DNA of 64,000 nt from positions 186,001 through 250,000 of the forward strand of contig OZ253669.1 of assembly GCA_965263375.1 (NCBI GenBank), written 5' to 3'. The notes below the pieces were generated by a model. That model was given only the letters and a program-made list of their open reading frames with translations, was not told the DNA's origin and ran no database searches. The position numbers were made by a program, and so were the translations under genes. This DNA comes from JAJFFW01 sp965263375 (lineage in GTDB: Bacteria; Pseudomonadota; Alphaproteobacteria; Caulobacterales; Parvularculaceae). Shown here piece by piece: positions 25,904-33,453 of the stretch; position 1 is the stretch's first letter; every line of letters starts with the position of its first letter.

Positions 25904-27154
25904 TTAATAGGCGGCGAGTTCAACCTCATACCCGTTATTACTCAGGTTCGTCAAAATCCGATCCAAATGATCTTGCCCTTGCGTGTCGATCGTCACGTCC
26001 ATGAACGTCATTTTGGCGGGCAAGTCAGAATAGGTGCGGTGGTGGCCGACATCAATTACATTGCCTTCCGCTTCAGCGATTAAGGTTGCAACCCGCATCA
26101 ATTGGCCCGGCATATCCAGAAGCGAGATGCGAAGTCGCGCCAAGCGCCCGGCGCGGGCCAAATCGCGCATTAAGATCATCGACAAAAGCCGCGCATCAAT
26201 ATTGCCGCCGCAAAGAACCAGACCGACCGTGCGACCTTTAAAACGATCCGGGTCCGCCATAATTGCGGCAAGCCCTGCGGCGCCCGCCCCTTCGACCAAT
26301 AATTTTTGCTCATTCATAAAAAGTGATAAGGCGCGTTCTAAGGAACGTTCTTCCACTAAGATAATATCATCGACATAGGCGCGCACGATTTGCTGTGTTA
26401 ACGCCCCCGCTTTTTTAACGGCGATGCCTTCGGCAAGCGTATTGCCCCCGACCGCGCGTTCGCCGCCGTCAAGCGCATTGGCCATCGAAGGAAACAGCGC
26501 AGCCTGCACCCCAAGCATGCGCGTCTTGGGCGAGAGGTTTTTTACAGCAACCGCCATGCCGGCAATCAGACCGCCGCCGCCAACCGGTACAACCATGGCG
26601 TCAAATTCTGGGCCATCCTCGATCATTTCAACGGCGAGTGATCCTTGGCCCGCTATCACATCCACATCGTCAAAGGGGTGAACAAAGGTAAGGTTTTTTT
26701 CTTCGCATAATTGTTTCGCCGTGGCGCTTGCTTCTTCAAAGGTCATGCCCGTAAGAATAATCTCAGCGCCGAGCGCGCGGGTTTGCCGGACTTTTATATC
26801 CGGCGTCGTCTTCGGCATAACGATTGTCGCTTTAATGCCGAGCTTGCTGGCGTTATAGGCGACCCCTTGGGCGTGATTGCCTGCGGATGACGCAATAACG
26901 CCGCGCTTTTTTTGTTCATCGGACAAAAGAAGAAGTTTATTCAGCGCCCCGCGTTCTTTAAAGGCGCCGGTATATTGCATCGTTTCCATCTTTAGCCAGA
27001 TATCAACGCCCAACTGCGCCGACAGTTTTTCCGCCCGAATTAAGGGCGAGCGAATAATCTGACCTTTTAAGCGCTCAGCAGCGGCTTTCACGTCTTCAAA
27101 AGACGGCAATTGGGCTTCAGATTTATTCGTTTTTGTGGCTTCAGTTTGGGTCAT
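25904..27154 (-). CDS. ilvA: Threonine ammonia-lyase (threonine dehydratase) with ACT domain
   Basis: A 416-residue PLP enzyme that deaminates threonine to 2-oxobutyrate, the first step toward isoleucine. The PLP lysine is in YTGAFKERGALNKL, the substrate loop is SSAGNHAQGVAY, and the phosphate loop is PVGGGGLIAG. A C-terminal ACT-like domain (about 330-416, RISLLDMPGQLMRVATLIAE) suggests allosteric control. Length and the single ACT domain fit the short class (TdcB/ThrA-like plus ACT) rather than the 510-residue E. coli IlvA, so catabolic use is possible. It stands alone on its strand. Confidence 0.9.
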   Translation of the reverse strand: MTQTEATKTNKSEAQLPSFEDVKAAAERLKGQIIRSPLIRAEKLSAQLGVDIWLKMETMQYTGAFKERGALNKLLLLSDEQKKRGVIASSAGNHAQGVAYNASKLGIKATIVMPKTTPDIKVRQTRALGAEIILTGMTFEEASATAKQLCEEKNLTFVHPFDDVDVIAGQGSLAVEMIEDGPEFDAMVVPVGGGGLIAGMAVAVKNLSPKTRMLGVQAALFPSMANALDGGERAVGGNTLAEGIAVKKAGALTQQIVRAYVDDIILVEERSLERALSLFMNEQKLLVEGAGAAGLAAIMADPDRFKGRTVGLVLCGGNIDARLLSMILMRDLARAGRLARLRISLLDMPGQLMRVATLIAEAEGNVIDVGHHRTYSDLPAKMTFMDVTIDTQGQDHLDRILTNLSNNGYEVELAAY

Positions 27155-27322
27155 ATCTTGGTTCTGGTTAAATCGGAGACATTATCTTATCGCGCTGAAT
27201 CTTAATGAGCTGAAACAGGCGCGAAATGGGGCTCATAGCGCATTTTATACATCCGGTCCATTTTGCGCGTCTTTGGCGTGCATGGCTTGACTAGCTGGGC
27301 GGCGGCGCGTTGATAGTGCGAT

Positions 27323-28804
27323 ATGACCTTAAATCCGACTTCCGCCCCCAAATACCGTCCAAGCCTCGCCTATGAAAAATTTGCCGACCCCTACGGGCAG
27401 GCAAAGGGCGCACCCTATTGCGATGTTGTGACGCCAGCGGCGTTTCCGAAAACGGTAATCCGCTGCCGCAATGATGAATGGGCCGGAAAGCTTGGCCTTG
27501 AAGGGCTAAGCGATGAGGAATGGATTGATCATTTTGCGCGGTTTAAGCCCTTGCCTCAGGGGCAAAAATCGCCCCTTGCGATGCGCTATCACGGGCATCA
27601 ATTCAGATCCTATAATACAGAAATTGGCGATGGGCGCGGGTTTTTGTTCGCCCAACTAAAAGACGATCAGGACCGGTTGTTGGATTTTGGCACCAAAGGG
27701 TCCGGCCAGACCCCCTATTCGCGATTTGGCGATGGGCGCCTAACACTGAAAGGCGCGGTGCGTGAGCTTCTAGCGACGGAAATGCTGGAGGCCCTTGGGG
27801 TTTATACATCCAAAACCTTTAGCATTATCGAGACGGGGGAAGCCCTGGAACGCAATGACGAGCCTTCGCCCACCCGCTCTGCCGTGTTGGTGCGCCTTGG
27901 TCATTCCCATATTCGCATTGGTACGTTTCAACGCCTTGCATATTATGAAGATAAAGACGCCCTTGCGGCGTTGGTTGATTATTGCGTTGATCAGTATGAT
28001 CTGGACCTGCAGGGCCTTGCAACTGATGAAAAAACAGTGCGGTTTTTTGAGCGGGTCTTGCGCCGTTCCGCCCGCCTTAATGGCCAGTGGCTCGCCGCTG
28101 GGTTTGTGCACGGCGTTCTGAATACAGACAATATGAATATGACGGGGGAGAGTTTCGACTACGGTCCCTGGCGGTTCATTCCGGTGATGGATCCGAATTT
28201 CACCGCCGCTTATTTTGATCAAACAGGACTTTACGCCTATGGCCGTCAGGCTGAGGCGGTGGTGTGGAATCTAACCCGCTTTGGCGGTGCGCTGTTGCCC
28301 TTAACGAACGAAGAAGCGCTCAACGAGGTCTTAAAGCTTTACCCAGCAGCGTTTGAGGCTGGAATGGCGGAAGCTTTTTTCAACCGTCTTGGCCTTCAAC
28401 AAACAAATGTGAACGATGATTTTTCCCTTGTCGCGCGTTTGATGCAGTGGGCTCACGCCAAAGGCGTGATGTATGAGCAGATATTTTTTGATTGGTTTTG
28501 TGGTGAGCTAAGCGCAGATCGTCGCAGTCAAAGTCCGCTCAACAGTCTTTATCAAGCGGACGACTTCCAAGATATTTCGCAAAAATTATTGGCGCATACT
28601 CCTGTAAAGCCAGAGCGCCTTGAGGCGCCGTATTTCCAGCGGACGAAACCGGTGACCATGTTGATCGACACGGTTGAAGCGCTTTGGGACCCAATCGCTG
28701 AAAAAGATGATTGGGGCCTATTACAAGAAAAACGCGCCGAAATAGCTGAGATGCGTTCGGCGCATGATTTTGACGCCTCCGCTTACATTCGCGAAGGCGC
28801 ATAA
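27323..28804 (+). CDS. selO: Protein adenylyltransferase SelO (YdiU/UPF0061)
   Basis: A 493-residue pseudokinase-fold enzyme. SelO proteins transfer AMP from ATP to Ser/Thr/Tyr residues of target proteins, with roles in redox response. Diagnostic blocks are AMRYHGHQF, LDFGTKGSGQTPYSRFGDGR and LKGAVRELLATEMLEALGV. FVHGVLNTDNMNMTGE and D-Y-G-P-W carry the catalytic Asn/Asp region. The E. coli type ends in a selenocysteine or cysteine; no such C-terminus is seen here. It is divergent from ilvA with a 168-base gap. Confidence 0.92.
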   Translation: MTLNPTSAPKYRPSLAYEKFADPYGQAKGAPYCDVVTPAAFPKTVIRCRNDEWAGKLGLEGLSDEEWIDHFARFKPLPQGQKSPLAMRYHGHQFRSYNTEIGDGRGFLFAQLKDDQDRLLDFGTKGSGQTPYSRFGDGRLTLKGAVRELLATEMLEALGVYTSKTFSIIETGEALERNDEPSPTRSAVLVRLGHSHIRIGTFQRLAYYEDKDALAALVDYCVDQYDLDLQGLATDEKTVRFFERVLRRSARLNGQWLAAGFVHGVLNTDNMNMTGESFDYGPWRFIPVMDPNFTAAYFDQTGLYAYGRQAEAVVWNLTRFGGALLPLTNEEALNEVLKLYPAAFEAGMAEAFFNRLGLQQTNVNDDFSLVARLMQWAHAKGVMYEQIFFDWFCGELSADRRSQSPLNSLYQADDFQDISQKLLAHTPVKPERLEAPYFQRTKPVTMLIDTVEALWDPIAEKDDWGLLQEKRAEIAEMRSAHDFDASAYIREGA

Positions 28805-28825
28805 ATTACAGTAAGTTAGGTGGAA

Positions 28826-28848
28826 TTGCGCGCAGTGATAGCGCGCAA
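28826..28848 (+). terminator. Hairpin after selO
   Basis: A perfect 8-bp stem (28826-28833 with 28841-28848) and 7-base loop, followed by CTGTTTATT, lies 22 bases after the selO stop. The T-run is imperfect, so it may be a weak terminator. The end of the convergent small gene lies right behind it. Confidence 0.55.
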
Positions 28849-28852
28849 CTGT

Positions 28853-29005
28853 TTATTGAAGCCTTAAAGGGGCGGATTTGACAGATTTTGCCGCAAGAGC
28901 AGCGTGTACGCGGCTAATCCCGCGCTCCACCATGTAAACGCCTGTGATCAGCGTAATGGTGGTGATAAAGCAGATGATAATCAAAAAAGCTGGCGTGAAC
29001 AGCAT
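28853..29005 (-). CDS. Small single-pass membrane protein, 50 residues
   Basis: A 50-codon gene with an excellent ribosome binding site (AAGGAGAGG, about 9 bases before the ATG). The N-terminal half MLFTPAFLIIICFITTITLI is one membrane helix. It is followed by a basic, Ala-rich cytoplasmic tail (ERGISRVHAALAAKSVKSAP). It is not recognised as a known family. The strong Shine-Dalgarno sequence and the hydrophobic/basic layout argue that it is real. It is convergent with selO and divergent from the Ntn-hydrolase-like gene, with a 323-base region upstream that must hold both promoters. Confidence 0.55.
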   Translation of the reverse strand: MLFTPAFLIIICFITTITLITGVYMVERGISRVHAALAAKSVKSAPLRLQ

Positions 29006-29328
29006 GACTATGGTCCTCTCCTTACCTCTCACCCGTATTTGATCCTAATTATTCAAAAATTCTCTTAAATTTCTGAGCGCTATGGTTTACGGCCCGTCAA
29101 CCTTAACCGGGGCCGATCAGTCTCGATCTCCAATTGCTGTGATAGTGCCTTGCTTAGGGCCCTTTGCCGTTCCCAAAGGACGATCTTTTAGTTAAGATCA
29201 TGGTTCGACCGTGCTTTTGTGTAAATTTTACGCAGATCGATGCGGCGTGGGGATGTCGATTTTCGTATCTAACGAAGCGGCGAAGGGTAAAGCGCTCAGC
29301 TAAAAGGCTGCGCATTAAAGAGGGGCCG

Positions 29329-30612
29329 ATGACCTCCGAAGTCGTATTGATGAACCGCCAATCGGTGGCGATGGCAGCGGACAGCGCCGTCACCATTTCT
29401 GGACCGCAATATCTAAAAACCTATCAATCAGTGGATAAGTTATTCCCGTTGGTCGAAGGCCAGCCGATCGGCGTGATGATTTATAACAACGCTGAAATCA
29501 TGTCGACGCCGTGGGAGACAATAATCTCCCTTTATCGCGAGCAAACGCGCGGCCGGCCCCTTGATACGGTCGAGGCCTATGCCGAAGACTTTATGATGTT
29601 CTTGTCGGGGAACCCTGATCTGTTCCCGGCTGACCATCAGGATACGGAATTCTTTAAGCATGTCGCTGTGATTTATTCGGTGATTGCACAAGAATTCGAT
29701 GCGCAAGTCGCCCATTTCCAAGAAACGAATGGCGGCCGTTTACGTGATCATATCTCTTCGATCTTTGAGTTTGTTGTTGGTCAGCTACATGCAGATTACC
29801 AACACAGTACCACAGGCCAGCCACGCCCAAATCTCGGCTGTTTCCCGCAAGGGATGGAAGAGCAAATCCGCCGTCGTTATAAAAACGAGATTGACCAGTT
29901 AATGCAGCAGATGCTTCTTGCGCTGAAGGCGGATTATGGCGGGCTTGCGGTCTCGGATACAACTGTTCAGAATTTACATGACATCGCTGTTTATTCAGTG
30001 ACGAAAGATGCTTTTTTTGAGCATTTCACGGGCGTTGTGTTCGCGGGCTTTGGCGCACGGGACAAATTTCCTTCCATGCGTTCCTACCTAACCTCTACGG
30101 TTGTGTTGGGTATCTTAAAACGTCGCCAGGACCGTGCGGCGGATATGTCCTCTGATGCAGGGCCGGTTGTGCAGCCTTTCGCGCAGGACCGTATGATCCG
30201 CACATTCCTAACGGGCATGGATGATCACTTGCGGATGTTTATGTATGGCGAGACGCTAAAGCTTTCCATGAACCTCGTCAGTGATGTGATTAAGCGCGCG
30301 CCAAGCCTGACGGATGGCGAGCGTCAGTCTTTGTTCCAAGATTATAGCCAAAATAACATGGCCCATGCGGTTAACTCGTTCTTTCAGTCCGTTGATAATT
30401 ATCAGCATGTGGTGCATACGCGGCCAATTTACCGGGCGATTGGCGTGCTTCCCAAGCGGGAGTTAGGGGAAACCGCCGCCTCGCTTATCAAACTTAATTC
30501 TTTCCAACAAAAAGTTATGCATTCGATTGAAACCGTGGGCGGACCAATTGATGTGGCTGTGATTACACGCAATGGCGGGCTTGAGCTTCGTCGCGATAAG
30601 CCAGACTTTTAA
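29329..30612 (+). CDS. Ntn-hydrolase (proteasome beta-fold)-like protein, unknown function
   Basis: A 427-residue soluble protein whose first 65 residues follow the HslV/proteasome-beta pattern: MTSEVVLMNRQSVAMAADSA, then VDKLFPL and IGVMIYNNAE. After Met removal the N-terminus is Thr1. The Asp of AADS is at position 17. The Lys of VDKLF is at position 36, against 33 in HslV, with a 3-residue insertion between. These are the three catalytic positions of proteasomal Ntn-hydrolases. The remaining 360 residues are mostly helical-looking and not recognised, and are far longer than HslV (about 180). The start is chosen by AGAGG upstream and the family pattern; a frame extends to 29164. The downstream partner gene begins 21 bases later. 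Confidence 0.6.
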   Translation: MTSEVVLMNRQSVAMAADSAVTISGPQYLKTYQSVDKLFPLVEGQPIGVMIYNNAEIMSTPWETIISLYREQTRGRPLDTVEAYAEDFMMFLSGNPDLFPADHQDTEFFKHVAVIYSVIAQEFDAQVAHFQETNGGRLRDHISSIFEFVVGQLHADYQHSTTGQPRPNLGCFPQGMEEQIRRRYKNEIDQLMQQMLLALKADYGGLAVSDTTVQNLHDIAVYSVTKDAFFEHFTGVVFAGFGARDKFPSMRSYLTSTVVLGILKRRQDRAADMSSDAGPVVQPFAQDRMIRTFLTGMDDHLRMFMYGETLKLSMNLVSDVIKRAPSLTDGERQSLFQDYSQNNMAHAVNSFFQSVDNYQHVVHTRPIYRAIGVLPKRELGETAASLIKLNSFQQKVMHSIETVGGPIDVAVITRNGGLELRRDKPDF

Positions 30613-30633
30613 TCAGTATTTGTGAGAAAAAAT

Positions 30634-31086
30634 ATGACGGATCGATTAAAACAAATCTGGAGCGGCTTTGAAGGGGTGACTGAGCGCCATCTGACTGGCC
30701 GCGGTATTGACAATATCGTGCCGCCACAACTTTCACGCATCGATGAACCCAGCAGAGCTATGTATGCGGATAGTGTGCAATCGCAAGAAGCGCCCGCTCC
30801 TGCGGCCACGGCCTTTGAAGCATTGCGCACACGCCTTGCTGCACAAGAAGCGGCGGCGCGCACTAAAAAACGCAGTTCCCTGGTTGAAGAGCGCATCGCG
30901 TATGAGATGAGCCAAATTGAGGCTGATGAGGCGTCTTCTTCAATGAATTCAATGTTGCAAGGCATAAAGTCGACAGAAGAACGCACCATGCGCATTTCAC
31001 AAAGCTATGCGACGCATGTGTCTGAAGCGGCGGGCCGTGAATTGGACAGCCGCAAGAAACGCAAAAAGTTCTTAGGAATTTTTTAG
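30634..31086 (+). CDS. Unknown 150-residue partner of the Ntn-hydrolase-like protein
   Basis: A soluble protein with no signal peptide or recognised domain. After MTDRLKQIWSGFEGVTERHL the sequence is Ala/Glu/Arg-rich (AFEALRTRLAAQEAAARTKK), which suggests helices or coiled coil. It has a strongly basic end (RKKRKKFLGIF). It follows the Ntn-hydrolase-like gene by 21 bases and is almost certainly cotranscribed. The ATG at 30634 is chosen; a GTG four codons upstream is also possible. A role as adaptor, substrate or regulator of the upstream protein is inferred only from position. Confidence 0.55.
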   Translation: MTDRLKQIWSGFEGVTERHLTGRGIDNIVPPQLSRIDEPSRAMYADSVQSQEAPAPAATAFEALRTRLAAQEAAARTKKRSSLVEERIAYEMSQIEADEASSSMNSMLQGIKSTEERTMRISQSYATHVSEAAGRELDSRKKRKKFLGIF

Positions 31087-31097
31087 GCGGCGCTTTT

Positions 31098-31730
31098 TTA
31101 GGCGGCGTTATTGTGTGCGTCTATCTTAGTCTCAAGCGTCTTGCGTTTATCTGCAGACAAACGATAAGGCTCAACGATCGGTAAGCCATCTTCTGGCTTA
31201 AATAGCGGGTTCTTGTTCTTTTCTTTTTTTCCCGCGAGCTTCGCAAAAAGAACGCGGGTGAAAATGGTTGCCATTAATTTGGGCATATTCGCTTTTTTCA
31301 AGCCCGCCGTATCAGCGCTAGTATCTTCCAGGTGAAGGCTTCCTAAAGAAGGGCCCAAGGCTTGCTCTTGTATTGATTTATCAAGCCCATAGGTTACAAG
31401 GCCCAAAAATGGCACGGCTGATGTCGCAAGTGTCGTGCCGATGGGCGTCTTGCAACAGGATGTGTACCAACGAAGTGTTTCTTTGTCCGACAGATGAACT
31501 GCGGCGAGTTGGTCTGCGCCCTGTAAGATTTCAAAGCGAGAAGGGCGGGTCTGAAAGATTGCCACCCCAGAATTGGCGCCCAGCGCCGTCGCCGCATGGT
31601 CGGTGAAATGGATAAAAGCTTGGCAATCGCGGCAATGGCACTTGATATGCGTACCGCGTTTTGGCGAAACATCAACAAGACGTGCTTTAAATTTTCCGCA
31701 ATCGCATGAAAAAGAAACGTCTTGTGTCAT
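31098..31730 (-). CDS. DUF6151 / GFA-like zinc-binding protein
   Basis: A 210-residue protein resembling the glutathione-dependent formaldehyde-activating (GFA) fold. Likely zinc ligands are C-D-C-G near the start, KCHCRDCQAF about 35 residues later, and Y-T-S-C-C near residue 95. The family is annotated DUF6151; no reaction is established. The start MTQDVSFSCDCGKF is preferred over one seven codons upstream because of GAGGCGAA before it. It converges with the Ntn-like operon (11 bases) and follows the DUF302 gene closely. Confidence 0.75.
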   Translation of the reverse strand: MTQDVSFSCDCGKFKARLVDVSPKRGTHIKCHCRDCQAFIHFTDHAATALGANSGVAIFQTRPSRFEILQGADQLAAVHLSDKETLRWYTSCCKTPIGTTLATSAVPFLGLVTYGLDKSIQEQALGPSLGSLHLEDTSADTAGLKKANMPKLMATIFTRVLFAKLAGKKEKNKNPLFKPEDGLPIVEPYRLSADKRKTLETKIDAHNNAA

Positions 31731-31756
31731 TTCGCCTCTATTCAATATCAATCAAC

Positions 31757-32245
31757 CTAATTTGTTGCTTCTTGCACAATTGCGGTTAATGCGCCAGAAA
31801 TTTTTTCTTTAACCGGATCTTTATCCGTGACCCCGTGGGCGGCGGTGATGCGCGCAATATCACTGGTGGCGATGATAACGGACCCATCTTCTGTCTGATA
31901 AACAAGGGCCTTAAGGGGTAAATCGATGCCGATGGTTTGCGCTGATTGCAGTAGGGGGGTGCCGCCTTTCGGGTTCCCAAAAATAATAAGCGTTGTCGGC
32001 CGTAAGGTTTGGTCGACGCTTGCTGCGCCTTTCGAATGGTCAATGACCGCAAAAGTTTTAAAGCTGCGCTTATCAAGCGCGGCTTGAAGTTTTGTCAGTG
32101 TTTCATCAAAGCTGTTATTACTTTTAGTGCTGATTATCGCAGCGGTGGTTGGCGGCGTTGCTTCAGAGCTTGCGCCAGCCAAAGCGGGCGTAGCCGCTAA
32201 AAATCCAGATGCCAATGAAGTTAAAGCCAAATTAAATTTGCGCAT
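31757..32245 (-). CDS. Exported DUF302 protein
   Basis: A 162-residue protein with a signal peptide (MRKFNLALTSLASGFLAATP, A-L-A). It has one DUF302 domain: FDETLTKLQAALDKRSFKTF, V-I-D-H, LRPTTLIIFGNPKGGTPLLQ and PLKALVYQTEDGSV. The domain is widespread, periplasmic in many bacteria, and of unknown function; it has been linked to redox or sulfur contexts. It lies directly upstream of the DUF6151 gene on the same strand. Confidence 0.85.
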   Translation of the reverse strand: MRKFNLALTSLASGFLAATPALAGASSEATPPTTAAIISTKSNNSFDETLTKLQAALDKRSFKTFAVIDHSKGAASVDQTLRPTTLIIFGNPKGGTPLLQSAQTIGIDLPLKALVYQTEDGSVIIATSDIARITAAHGVTDKDPVKEKISGALTAIVQEATN

Positions 32246-32397
32246 GGGAAACCCCGTTTTGTTTTTGTATCATAGTAAGCTTAGCGTTTATCACTGGAAA
32301 GCGCACTGCCATAATCGTCCTCAATCTGGGAATTGACGCAAATGTGACGCGTTTTGTGAACCCGTTAGCTAAGACAAGCGTTCAGGTTCCAACGGTT

Positions 32398-33327
32398 TTA
32401 CTCGCTTAATAAACGCTCAATATCTCTTCGGTGGTTGAGAACCATTGCGCGCCCCTCGGCGATAAAATCATCAGCCCGATCAAAAGCCATCGGCGTCGCG
32501 TCGCGCATATCCGGCTTCAACAAAAGGTCTGGCGGATCAGCAGCGGTTCGTGCGCGCGCCAGATGCATCTGGTAGATTTCAGCCGCGGTGTAAGCCGTTT
32601 CAAAAACACCGGGGACAGCTTTCGCCCGCGCTTTGTTGAGGGCGATTTGATCGGCGATGCGCCTGCGGGTTTCTTCAATTAATTGGGAAACGGCGCCTGT
32701 TACTGTTTCAGCTGGCGGCGCTTCGGGTGTTTGTCGAACGACGGGCAACTTCGCCATGGGCGGGTTAAACCGGCTTAAGACATTTGGGACAGCATTTAAG
32801 TCGACGGCGATGACAATATCGGCTCCCATATTGCGCGCTAAACTAACCGGTGTTGGGTTAGAGACGGCGCCGTCAATTAACCAGCGTGAGCCACGTTGGA
32901 TGGCGTTCAAAACCACGGGAATGGCGCTTGAGGCGCGCACCGCATCCATTAGGGAGCCTTCGGTGAGCCAAACTTCTTCCCCTGTGCCAAGGTCGGTGGC
33001 GACCGCGGCGAAACGGACCGGTAATTCCTCAATCGCCATATCGTAATGGGCAAAGGCTTTAAAGGCGGCTTCTGCGTTGATTAACCCGCCGCTGCCGATG
33101 TTAAGAGAAAATGCGCCAAGCGCCGACAGGGGCTTTAACTCCCTAGCCCAAGCCTCAAAATCTGGTAATGCCCCAACCAGATGGGCCCCGCCCACAAGCG
33201 CCCCGATCGAACAACCAGCGATAATATTTGGCTGAACGCCAATTTCTTCCAGCGCCCTTAAAGCGCCGATATGGGCCCACCCACGCGCGGCGCCGCTGCT
33301 GAGCACTAAGCCAAGTTTCTTCGACAA
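32398..33327 (-). CDS. Patatin-like phospholipase (RssA type)
   Basis: A 309-residue cytoplasmic serine hydrolase with a Ser-Asp dyad. The oxyanion hole is GAARGW, the nucleophile motif is G-C-S-I-G, and the catalytic Asp is in DGAVSNP. I place the start at a TTG (33327) giving LSKKLGLVLSSGAARGW, because AAGGGGGG lies about 6 bases upstream. The longer frame (to 33399) adds an Arg-rich segment unlike the family. Substrates are probably membrane lipids or lysophospholipids. It is divergent from cckA. Confidence 0.85.
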   Translation of the reverse strand: MSKKLGLVLSSGAARGWAHIGALRALEEIGVQPNIIAGCSIGALVGGAHLVGALPDFEAWARELKPLSALGAFSLNIGSGGLINAEAAFKAFAHYDMAIEELPVRFAAVATDLGTGEEVWLTEGSLMDAVRASSAIPVVLNAIQRGSRWLIDGAVSNPTPVSLARNMGADIVIAVDLNAVPNVLSRFNPPMAKLPVVRQTPEAPPAETVTGAVSQLIEETRRRIADQIALNKARAKAVPGVFETAYTAAEIYQMHLARARTAADPPDLLLKPDMRDATPMAFDRADDFIAEGRAMVLNHRRDIERLLSE

Positions 33328-33453
33328 AGGTCCCCCCTTGAAGGAATTACAAATAAGCGCTGATCTTCTAGAATATTGGCGCCGTTTGCGCTTTCGCAAC
33401 AGTAGCGCGAAAAAACGAAGCGGCGCATAGTGGCGCGCTGAATAACTTTATGA

